48,471 bases of DNA from Prorocentrum cordatum (taxonomy: Eukaryota; Sar; Dinophyceae; Prorocentrales; Prorocentraceae), in NCBI GenBank assembly GCA_963575745.1, contig CAUYUJ010014615.1, forward strand, positions 938,699 to 987,169. The letters run 5' to 3'. Below the pieces are notes generated by a model. The model searched no databases and had not been told where the DNA came from. It saw only the letters and a list, made by a program, of their open reading frames with translations. The translations under genes and the position numbers were made by a program. Shown here one piece after another: positions 9,636 through 19,200 of the stretch (position 1 is its first letter; every line of letters begins with the position of its first letter).

Positions 9636-9691
9636 GAGGAGGAGGAGGAGGAGGAGGAGGAGGAGCAGGAGGAGGAGGAGGAGGAGGAGGA
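9636..9691. repeat. (GGA)n microsatellite
   Basis: GGA triplets with one GCA interruption; a GA-rich region follows to about 9900 and a (GA)n-like stretch lies at about 9985-10030. Confidence 0.85.
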
Positions 9692-10039
9692 AGGGAAGTA
9701 GGAGGGGAAGCAAGAGGAAGAAAAGGGGGGGAGGAGGAGGGTAGGGGGGCAGAAGAAGAAAGGAGGATGGAGGATGGAGAAGCAGGGGAGTATGAGGAGC
9801 AGCGGGAAGGATAATATGTGCACGGGGGAGGAGGGACACAAGGACGGGAAGGGCCCAGGAGAAAAGCGGAGAGGGAGAGGGAGGAGGAGGAGTAGCAGCA
9901 GAAGCATGATGAAGGAAAGGAGAAGGAACGGCAGAAGCTAGAAGGACTGGAAAAATAAATATATGTACTTATGTATATATGTAGAGAGATAGAGATAGAG
10001 AAAGAGAGATCGAGAGAGAGAAAGATATAGAGACGGCGG

Positions 10040-10315
10040 AGGGGGCGGAGGAAGAGGAGAACACGAGTCCTGGCTGTGCGTCTCTCGACCCCTCGCGCCC
10101 CCGACCAGATCCCCTTCTGGCGCTGTGTTTTTCACAGCGTGAACCCCGAAGATCTGGACAACTTCCCAGGAAACAAGCTTTCTCATTCTGGATAAGTTTT
10201 TGACGGTCCTGGCGGGCGCGAGGGCCCCCCAGAGGCTGGACATGGCGAAACAACGTCCGTCCTTGTTCCACGACGCGAGAATGTCATCCTCCGTGCTGCC
10301 TCGCGCGGTCGCCAC
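10040..10315 (-). CDS. Possible coding block, unknown product
   Basis: One minus-strand frame stays open with mixed, non-repetitive composition (for example STEDDILASWNKDGRCF, VKNLSRMRKLVSWEVVQIF). It lies just downstream, in minus orientation, of the 63-bp coiled-coil candidate exon at 10361-10423 and could belong to the same gene. No family is recognised and the borders are unknown. Confidence 0.25.
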
Positions 10316-10360
10316 GCCCGCCTCTCTTCAGCGCCACTGTGTGGCTGCTCGGCGGATGAC

Positions 10361-10423
10361 GACAGGGCACTCCTGCTGCAGATTCATCACCTGCTGGCAG
10401 TACTTCTGGCTCAGCTGGAGCTC
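10361..10423 (-). CDS. Candidate coiled-coil exon, 63 bp
   Basis: After a possible 3' splice site (GTGGGGGAAG) the minus strand reads 21 codons beginning ELQLSQKYCQQVMNLQQ, followed by a GT donor (GTCATC), phase 0/0. Length and character match the candidates at 1401-1463 and 3064-3126. An alternative donor nine bases earlier would give 54 bp. The assignment is weaker than the other two because the acceptor sits at the edge of a purine-rich tract. Confidence 0.35.
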
Positions 10424-10539
10424 CTTCCCCCACCTCCTCCATCGCTCTCTTCCCTCCTCCTCCTCCTCCTCCAGATGCATCCTCCTGCTGCTCCTCCTCA
10501 TCCTCCAAGACCACACCTTCTCCTTCTCTACGTCTTAAT

Positions 10540-10731
10540 CATGATCGTCATCACCACAACCACCATCATCAGCAGCATCATCAGCAGCATCATCATCATC
10601 ACCAGCACCATGATCACACATATCGTAATGCTAGTACTCATCCTCATCATCACCACTACCACCACCACCACCACCACCACCACTACCATCATCATCACCA
10701 TCACAACCACCATCACCACAGTCATCAGCAA

Positions 10732-10800
<69 letters not shown>

Positions 10801-10860
10801 ACTCATCGTTGTCGTGGTCGCCGTGATCATTATCGGTGCCGTCGTTGGCATCATCACCAC
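10540..10860. repeat. (CAT)n/(CAC)n microsatellite array
   Basis: About 320 bp of ATC-type triplets with a pure (CAT)n core at about 10734-10800. Confidence 0.95.
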
Positions 10861-11029
10861 CACCAGAAAAATCGTTTCATCTTCATTACTGCCAGGCTTA
10901 TCGTTAACATGTTCAGCCTCCCCACCCTCCTCATCGCATTGTCGTCATCATCCTAATCCATCGCTCCCTCCGTCATCCTCCACCGTCTGCCCATCCTATT
11001 TCATCCACTCTACTTTATCCACCTCCCCC

Positions 11030-11092
11030 GCCTCCTCCTCCTCCCCCCCCTCCTCCTCCTCCTCCTCCTCCTCCTCCTCCTCCTCCTCCTTC
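11030..11092. repeat. (TCC)n microsatellite
   Basis: CTC/TCC triplets. The 390-aa frame crossing this and the neighbouring ATC arrays is a by-product of triplet periodicity. Confidence 0.9.
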
Positions 11093-11269
11093 CCCTCTTT
11101 CTCATCATCCTCAACCGTGCCGACTCGACTCTATCTTTCGGCAACCAAGGGGGTCCGCGTCGGCATAGGCATGGCTACCAAGGCTCTTCATACGGAGAGT
11201 GACACCACGCCTGCGGGAAACCCCTACCCACGCAAAGAATGGGGCCACCCGAATCTCATATGCATCAAC

Positions 11270-11300
11270 ATTATAATGACCGTCATCGTCGTCAGCATCA

Positions 11301-11333
<33 letters not shown>

Positions 11334-11890
11334 CCATCACCAGTATCATCATCACCGTCATCATCATCGTCATCATCACCATCGTACACAACATCAACAG
11401 TAGCAGCCACCAGCAGCATAATCATCATAACAATAGCAATACAAAGAACTCATCAGCATCTTCGCCTTCGTCATCATACTCAGTAGCATCACCATCATCA
11501 TCACCAACACCATCGTCATCGCCATCGTCATCAACATCACCATCACCCATTCCATCAACGTCTCCATCCTATTCATCGTCAGCACCGTCACAATCGCCCT
11601 CCCCGGCATCATCAGCATCAGCATCGCAATCATGATCATCAGCATCGTCATCATGAGCATCGTTATCATTAACTTCTGCCACGCCATCATCATCAGCAGC
11701 ATCGTCATCATCATCGGCATCGGCATCACAATCAGCCTCTAACCACCATCATCAGCATCACCAACATCATCGTCTTCTGCACCACCACCAACAAAATCAA
11801 CAACGTAAGAACCATCTTCATCATCGTCGTCATCATCATAACCATCATCAGCAGCAGCAGCATCGTCGTCATCATAACCATCACAATCAT
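11270..11890. repeat. Imperfect (ATC)n array
   Basis: About 620 bp of ATC/GTC/AGC triplets with substitutions, without a unique coding signal. Confidence 0.9.
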
Positions 11891-11973
11891 GAGTGGTAGT
11901 CAGAGTGAGGGGACCAAAAGGTCATTCACCGTCCCTGGGTGCGTGGCTGAAGTGGGGTTCCGCGGTGCGGATT

Positions 11974-12135
11974 GTTGTTGCGTTGCTGCTGTTGGTGTTG
12001 TTGTTGCTGCTGCTGTTGTTTGTGATGGCGTTGTTATTGTAGCTATTGCTGTAGCTGTTGCTGTAACTGTTGTTGTTGTTGTTGCTGTTATTGTTGTTGT
12101 TGTTGTCTTTGTCGTTGTTGCTGTTGTTGTTACTC
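11974..12135. repeat. (GTT)n array preceding repeat R2-1
   Basis: GTT/GCT triplets. Similar arrays lie at 12785-12885, 13387-13428 and 14636-14672, each at a junction between R2 copies. Confidence 0.9.
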
Positions 12136-12149
12136 TCATGTCCAAACAA

Positions 12150-12784
12150 CAAATATTGCTGATCACCCTCTCCGATCACCATTGTGTCTTGAAATGGAAG
12201 TGCTCCTCCTGGGGCTCGCATGCTGTTTATCACAAGGGAAGGTGAGCTGCAACCAAACTGGGCCCCTGGCCCCCGACTTACAACAGCAACGGCTCTCGCG
12301 TGGGACCTCCCCGCAATTTACTCAGACGCCGCGCCCTCGACACTCATGAATCACGCTCTCGCTGTGGATTTCCTCACGGTTTACTTTGGAATCGCGTTAT
12401 CGCTCAAGGGTTTCTCAAACTTGATGCAGGACGCACGCTTCAGCAACCTGCTTGCTCGACCTGGGCCCGCCTTTTTGACCCGTCCGTTAAGGTCTACCCG
12501 CCTGATCTGCCCGTCTGGTTCTGCCACGTGATTTCTGCTCTTGACCCCCCCTCCTGCTACTCCCCCTCGTGCTCCACCTCCTCCCCCCCGCTTGTCCCTT
12601 CCTTCCATCCGTCCTCTCTTCCCCATGCCGTAGGGGCTGCACGAAGTACACGTTGCAAGTAAGACAAATATACCCGCTAGGAGGTACGATCGAAGACGAA
12701 GACGGCGGGTATCGAGGGCTTGGAATATGCGTGCTTGTTGAATGGCACGCGAGCAGATAAGAGCGAACAGTCTGAACATGATTG
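12150..12784 (+). repeat. Dispersed repeat R2, copy 1
   Basis: Begins near the landmark ATTGCTGATCACCCTCTCC, followed by TGAAATGGAAGTGCTCCTCC and GGGGCTCGCATG. It contains internal units of about 40 bp of the type CTCGC..GACTTCCTC..ATTTACT. It ends with CGAAGACGAAGACGGCGGG and CGAGCAGATAAGAGCGAACA before a (GTT)n array. The same landmarks in the same order mark copies 2-4. There is no ORF. Confidence 0.7.
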
Positions 12785-12885
12785 GTGTTGTTGTTGTGGC
12801 TGCGGCTGCGGCTGTGGCTATTGTTGTTGTTATTGTTATTGTTGTTGTTGTTCTTGTTGTTGTTCTTGGTGTCGTTGTTGTTGAA

Positions 12886-13386
12886 CTCTCATTACTGAAT
12901 ACTTATTGTTGATCCCCCCTCCGGTGCACATTATATTTGTTCAATTGAAGTGCCCCTCCCGGCGCTCGCATCTTGTTTTTTACCAAGGAAAGTCTTCCTC
13001 CTCAAACTGTGCCCCTGGCCCCTGGTTTACAACAACAACAACGGCTCTCGCTTGATACTTCCTCGGAATTTACTCCGGTCCCCCGCTCCCGCTTGAGACT
13101 TCCTCGCAATCTACTGAAGAATCGCGCTTCCGCTGGAGACTTCCTCGCAATTTACTCAGGCGCCGCGCTCTTACCATTCAGGAATCGCGCGTTCGCTCGG
13201 GACTTACTCAAATTTACGGAGGAATGGCTCTCTCGCTGGAAACTTATTGGCTAATCACGCAGAACTCACGAAGAAATACGTACCCACCCAAAGTGGTATG
13301 ATCGAAGACGAAGAGGGCGGGTATCGAGGGTTCGGGAAATGCACGTTGAATGGCACTCGAGCAGATAAGAGCAAACAGTTTTAAAA
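12886..13386 (+). repeat. Dispersed repeat R2, copy 2
   Basis: Shares start landmarks (TTATTGTTGATCCCCCCTCC, GAAGTGCCCCTCC), internal 40-bp units with GACTTCCTCGCAAT, and the tail CGAAGACGAAGAGGGCGGG..GAGCAGATAAGAGCAAACAG, then (GTT)n. It is shorter than copy 1 because the segment between the 40-bp units and the tail is missing. Confidence 0.7.
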
Positions 13387-13428
13387 TGAGTGTTGCTGTT
13401 GTTGTTGTTGTTGTTGTTGTTGTTCTTC

Positions 13429-13860
13429 AACTCTCACTTCTGAAGAATAATTATTGTTGATCCCCCCCCACCGGTGCACACTGTTTTTTCTCAGTCAAAG
13501 TGCGCCCCTCGACGCCCGCACCCTGTTTTTTGACAGGGAAAATCTTGATCCTCAAACTGCGTTGTTGCCCCCCCGGATTGCGACAACAACGGCTCCCGCC
13601 TGAGACTTCCTCACAATTTACTCATGCCCCCCGCTCCCGCCTGAGACTTCCTTACAATTTACTCAGGATCGGCACTCCCGCCTGAGACTTCCGCGCAATT
13701 TACTCAGGACCCCCGCTCCCGCCTGAGACTTCCGCACAATTTACTCAAGGAACGGCGCTCCCGCCTGGGACCTCCCGCACAACTGAGCCACGTTGAACTC
13801 TCATAACGGCGCTCCCGCCTGGGACCTCCTTCAAACTCTCATTCCTGAAAAATAATTATT
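13429..13860 (+). repeat. Dispersed repeat R2, copy 3, 5' part
   Basis: Starts ATTATTGTTGATCCCCCCCC. It holds at least four tandem 40-bp units (TGAGACTTCC at 13601, 13642, 13683 and about 13723). It is then interrupted at about 13860 by unrelated sequence (73-bp tandem units and a TCC tract); its tail reappears at 14500-14636. Confidence 0.6.
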
Positions 13861-13974
13861 GTTCTCATACGCACCTCTCCGAGGGAATAAAGCTCAGAGG
13901 CGATTAATGCGTACGCGCGGCCGCGTCCGGGATTTTTCCGGCCGTTTCGCTTGGGACATCCTTGGAATTCTGAA

Positions 13975-14220
13975 AATCGGTGGCACCCCTCACGCAGATC
14001 GCGACGTCATGGTCAAAAACACAAGAGGGATTTGCAACGATGTCGAACATCGGTGGCACCCCTCACGCAGATCGGCGGGGTCAGGGTCAAAAAACACACG
14101 GGATTGGCAACGTTTTCGAACATCGGTGGCACCCCTCACGCAGATCGGCGGGGTCAGGTGCAACAAACACAAGGAATTTACAACATATTTGAAACTCGGC
14201 GGCGCCCCTTACGCTGATCG
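13975..14220. repeat. 73-bp tandem repeat, about 3.3 copies
   Basis: The landmark GGTGGCACCCCTCACGCAGA recurs at about 13979, 14052 and 14125, with a diverged fourth copy near 14198. Each unit ends with a CAAAAACACA-like stretch. A period of 73 does not preserve a frame, so coding is unlikely. It is bordered by a (TCC)n tract on the right. Confidence 0.85.
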
Positions 14221-14475
14221 TCCTCCTCCCTCCTCCTCCTCCTCCTCCTCCTCCTCCTCCTCCTCCTCCTCCTCCTCCTCCTCCTCCTCCTCCCCCTCCG
14301 CCTCCCCCTCCCCCTCCTTCTCTCCCCAGGCCCCTCCTCCTCTCGTCTCCTCCTCCCCTCCCCCTCCGCCTCCCCTCCCCTCCCTTCCCCTCCCCCTCCC
14401 CCTCCCCCTCACCACTCCCTCCCCGTCCCCCTCCCCCCCTTCCCCCTCCCTCCTCCTCCTCCTCTGCCTCTGATT
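14221..14475. repeat. (TCC)n and C/T-rich tract
   Basis: About 70 bp of pure TCC triplets, then (CCCCT)n-like sequence to about 14470. Confidence 0.9.
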
Positions 14476-14499
14476 GCGGGTTCGCCTCCCGCGCTTCTC

Positions 14500-14635
14500 C
14501 AATTACACGTGGCCGGGAAGAAATATAACCCCCCAAGAGGGGTACGATCGAAGACGAAGAGGGCGGGTATCCAGGGTTTGGGATATGCATAGTGAATGAC
14601 ACGCGGGCAGATAGGAGCGAGCAGTCTTATAATGA
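14500..14635 (+). repeat. R2 tail segment, probably the 3' part of copy 3
   Basis: Contains CGAAGACGAAGAGGGCGGG and GGGCAGATAGGAGCGAGCAG, followed directly by (GTT)n at 14636-14672, as in the other R2 tails. Confidence 0.65.
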
Positions 14636-14672
14636 TTGTTGTTGTTGTTGTTGTTGTCGTTGTTGTTGCAAT

Positions 14673-14989
14673 TGTTGTTTGCATCGTTTGTTGACTCAGG
14701 TCCTTTGCTCAATCCCCTGGGCCTCAATTCTCGATCCTGAAGTTACAAGGCCTAGAGCTCAAATGACCAAATCTACTTGGGTTTCCCGCGGTTCCCCTGG
14801 GCTCTCCCGCGGCTCATCTCTGGAATTGTTCGTGCCCAAAGGGGCTACAGGGCGGGCCAAACGCGCCCCAAGGGGGTCTCAAGTTGGCCCAAAGAGGGCC
14901 CCGATATGCTCATGGATCGCCCCCAAACGCTCAAGATCCCAAGATGGACCACGAGGCTCCCAAAACCCTCCAAGAGGCTTCACTTCCCT
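14673..14989. other. Unassigned stretch before R2-4
   Basis: Rich in CCCAAGAGG-like words. No domain or splice pattern recognised. Confidence 0.3.
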
Positions 14990-15680
14990 CCGATGCACCT
15001 TGTGTTTTTCAACAGAAGTGCTCCTCATGGGGCTCGCACCATGTTTCTTACAAGGGAAAGTCTTTCTCCTTAGATTGTGCCGCTGGCCCCCGACTTACAA
15101 CAACAACGGCTTCCGCCCGATACGTCCTCACAATTTAGTTCACAATCGCGCTCACGCGCGGGACTTCCTCAATGTATGCAGAAATCGCGCTCTCGCGTGA
15201 GACTTCCTCGTAATGTATTCAGACGCCGCGCCCTCGACGCTCAGGAATCGCGGTCTGGCTCTTGCTGCTCTCACGATTTACTTGGGAATTGCATCGTGCA
15301 ATCGCTCGAGACCTCCTTGCAATTCATCCAAGACTCACGCTTCAGCAACCCGCTTGCTCGACCTGGCCGCGTGGGCCCGCCTTCCCGGCTCGCCCGTTAG
15401 GGTCTAACTACCCGATCAGCCCGTCTAAATCTGCCACGTGTTTCCTGTTCACATCCCCCTTTCCTGCTAATCTCTCTCTTAATCCATCATTCCCCCTCCC
15501 CCTTCCATCCGTCCTTTTTTCCCAGGGCTGCACCGATTGCAGGTGGCAGGTTCGGAAGATAGATCCCCAAAGGGGTACGGCACCGGATCGAAGACGAAGA
15601 AGGTGGGCAACTAGGGTTTACGATATACGTGTTGAATGTCACGCGAACAGGTACGAACGAGCAATCATTTAAATATTCTT
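14990..15680 (+). repeat. Dispersed repeat R2, copy 4
   Basis: Shares CAGAAGTGCTCCTCATGGGG, CAACAACAACGGCTTCCGCC, 40-bp units with GCGCTCTCGCGTGAGACTTC, and the tail CGAAGACGAAGAAGGTGGGC. It ends in a degenerate CTTGTTGTCG instead of a long (GTT)n. It is the best-preserved full-length partner of copy 1. Confidence 0.7.
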
Positions 15681-15694
15681 GTTGTCGCCACTCC

Positions 15695-15835
15695 ACTCGC
15701 GACCCAGCCCGCAACCCATCCGCGACTCGCCCGCGACCCACCCGCGACCCACCCGCGACCCACCCGCGACCCGCCCGCGACCCACCCCGAGACCCACCCG
15801 CGACCCGCCCGCTACCCACCGCGCGCCCGCCCCCG
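15695..15835. repeat. 11-bp minisatellite
   Basis: Tandem GACCCACCCGC units with substitutions. The same period as the minisatellite at 228-320, but a different unit. Confidence 0.8.
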
Positions 15836-16289
15836 CACTCGTATCGGCAAATGCGGGGCGCTACATCTTATCATCGTCATCGTTGTTCCTCCGCCGCTTC
15901 CATCCCCCTCCAGAACGCCCGCGGAGGAGCGAGGAGAGGATCGAAGGGCAGGCAGGGCAGAGCAGGAAGTGGAGTGGATGGAGTGGAGGGAGAGGATGAA
16001 GGAGAGGAGGCTGGGAGGGAGGGAGGGGAGGGGGGCCTGCGGGAGGGGCACGCGGTCAACGGGCGAGCGGGGGGAAGGGAGAGGATAGGTGGGGGGGGAT
16101 AGGGAGGATTGAGTGAGTGAGTGAATGAGACCAATTGAAAAGCGAATCGAGGATGACACCTGCGAGCGACCTCGATTGAACAACTCGGCCTTGCTAAGAG
16201 GCCCTGGCTAACGATCGGACTCGACTCGATCCGTCTCAAATGCTCGCGCCGATTCGCATTCGTTATCTCAAGACATCCCCTAATCTTAT
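15836..16289. other. Unassigned stretch
   Basis: G-rich from about 15930 to 16110. Frames are low-complexity. No gene is supported. Confidence 0.35.
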
Positions 16290-19200
16290 GATCATTCGAC
16301 CACCCAAATAACTGCATCTACCGCAATACCATGCCTGGACAAGCTTGTTTTAATGCCCTTGGTCACTACTGTGCCCCAACCTCCCGAAACGCGCAAGCGA
16401 ACCCCGTGTGGGAACGCAGCGATCCTCCCGTCAAAGTTACGACGCTCGAAACAGTCGGACTGCATCCGCTCGGCGACTGCGGCCTTAGACGCAGAGCTGA
16501 GACGCGCCGCGCATGTTCCATCACGCTCAGCTGCGTGATGGCGAGAGGCGAACAGCCTCACAGCAGCAGGAGTAGGAAGTGGTGGGACAGGCTCTCTTGT
16601 CCGCGGACCACCATCAGCTTTCCCTGTGTTGTGTCAGCATCGATCGTATCCACCGCATCTGGAACCAACCTGGTTCTGACTTGAAGCGCCTGTTTGCAAC
16701 GCGCTGAATCTGATGCTGTCGACTGTCTGGAACCCGCAAGCGCCCTGCAACCGCTCCTGCTGCCGACTGCCAAGCGCCACGCATTGCGAGAGCGCGCGGC
16801 TTGCCCTCCGGACTGATGAGAGCTGCTGAACATTTACGAAAACATGCTACGAGCTAGATCCACAACCTGGTGCCAAAACTCCGCGCCCGCTCCGTCGGGA
16901 CGACGAAATACCTGCAAACTCGAGCTATCTGCAACAGTGGCGTTGTCAGTCACATAGATCACGTATCCCCGAGAACAGCGTGCTGCAACCGCCAATGCCA
17001 TGAGATCTCCTCGGGACACACTGTGCCGCCCCCCCTGGGGGCCCGCCCGATGCCGCGGCAGCTAGTTCAAGCGGCTCGAACGATCGAATGCGCAAGGGCA
17101 GACCTACGCGACGGGATCGTGGGTCGCCCGAGTCGGGGCCACCTTTAGCGCCCCCGAAGACCCGCGTCGGGGCCACCGCTAGCGCCCCCGAAGACCCACG
17201 TCGGGGTCCAGCTTGGCAACTCGACCTGAGATATGCCACTCGGGCTCGGAGATGGGCGGGGGCGCATCGGCCCGACTCGCTGGACTAGGCCCCGCAACCA
17301 GTGGCGCTCCTCGCTCTCGCAACGAAGCCGCGCAACGTGTCTGCTGAAAGATCGCATGCTAGGGAGTTGGCATTCATGACGCAACTCCACCCCTGGAAAT
17401 ATGTCCCCTGGCTCCAACTTGCGCCGTGAACACGGCCCGCGGATCCCAAACGACTTGGCCCCTGCTGCGTCGATGCGACGCGCGCGTGGCCAGCCCCCCT
17501 CGCGGCGACGGCGCAAACGACATCGGCGAGGCGCGAGCCGCCCGGGGCGCCGAGGAGTTGCCCGCGAGGCCGCCGACGAGAAAGCGCGTCAACGCCGAAT
17601 CCGCGCCGCCGCCGCAGGAATGCTGCGACGCATTGCGCCGCAGTCGCCGAGATATGTTGCTCTTCGAGCCCCTCCAGAAACCCGCCTGGGCATCGACTGC
17701 CGCGTGCCCTGTCCAAACTGAACCAGGGAACCGCCGCGCAGCCTCTTCGCCGTCATCGCTGCGAGGAAAAACAAGAACAACTGCTGACTCGGAGCCCCAA
17801 TCGTTCTCGAGCAGCGCATGGATGCTCTCTGACACTGGCCCTCGGATGCGTCGAACCCGACGCGGTGGCTCGATGCTCCGAAGGTGCTGCAAGATGCCGC
17901 TCCGATTCTGCTGACGCGCTGGATATGATGGGCGGCTCCTGCCGCCGCGCCTGAAACTGCGCCTCGACGCGCTCCTCCGGCATGCGCAGCGCGGGCTCGC
18001 GCGGGGCCTTGAGAGCCAAAGGGTGGTCAGGCACCGCCCCCCCGCGCGGATGAACCGCGGGCCGCGCCAAGCCGCCTGCCTCATGTGGTCAATTGCCCGC
18101 CTGCGCCCCCAAACGCTCGCGCTTGGAGGTCGCTCGGAATTTCTTGACCGATGACGAACAGCGACGAATGCGACCGTGGATGCGAGAATGCATTGCCATC
18201 CTGTGCCGGCGCTGCGCGCGGGCTGTCTGCCCCTCCTCAGGTCGGCCCCCGGGCGCGGCGCAGCGCGCCGACGTTTGGCGCGAAATCCGCGTCGACGCGG
18301 CGCCCTGGCAACCAAACTGGCATCCTCATGGAAAGAGCGCGCGCCGATGCTCTCATTTGTCGCTCGCAACTCAAACCCGCCCGATCCACGGCGCGCTCGA
18401 AGAAGACGTCGATCCAATCGAAGCCGCGCCGAAGCTCTTGATCCAACTGCTCGCTGAGAGGGGTCGTTGACCCAGATGCGATGCCCCATCCTGGCGCGGG
18501 CTGCGCGCGCCGTCTGAAGAATAAAGGAAACCCTGCTTGTAGCATTGCTGGCGCCTGATTTCAATCCTTGCGCCGCTGAAAGCGCGGGGCGCAGAAGCAG
18601 CGCCCGCGCCCCGGGCCGAGGTGCCGCGCATTGCGAAACCTCCAAACATAAAATCGCTGTTGGAAGCCCCAGCCTCAGACCAGGTCGGCCAAATATGCCC
18701 CCCACTTGACGGTGTCATACAAAGATTCAGCATCTAAACGATCATGGCCGGATGGGCAGCAGAGAGCGCGGCCAACCTCCACTTCAAGCGTCCTAGCGAA
18801 TGCCGCTCGGCGGGCAGCGTCGCCCTTGACGGCGGCGCCCCATGGGACTCGGCGGTGTCGCTCTAGTCGGCCACTCGCGGCTGCCTCGCCAGTGGCCATA
18901 TTCTGCAGAACGTGGCGAGGAGCCCGACGATGCGGTCCTCCTCGCTCTTGTCCGGCAGGGGCCGCCCGAGTGCTGGCGACACCTGATGCGGCCGCGCCGC
19001 AACTTCCTCGATCGCCGCGCGCAGCGCCGCCGGCTCTTCCGACGCTGCCACGGGCAAGCGCTCGAAGTCCGCGGTGGTGAGGCGGCCCAACCCCAGGCCC
19101 GCATGTGCCTTCGTGGCGCGAGCCGCCTTTCTGATGCATGACCCTGCGATGGGTGGCGCAAATTCAAGCTGCGCCCGCTCCTTGGACATCCGAAAACACT

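Noticed and set aside
10475-11635. A 386-aa frame
   Set aside because: Made almost entirely of ATC, CAC and TCC triplets; periodicity keeps the frame open.
13975-14220. CRISPR-like array
   Set aside because: Units are contiguous 73-bp tandem repeats without unique spacers, in a eukaryotic context.
17374-18705. A 443-aa minus-strand ORF as an intact gene
   Set aside because: RT-like words occur in several frames in this region, so I treat it as part of a decayed retroelement.
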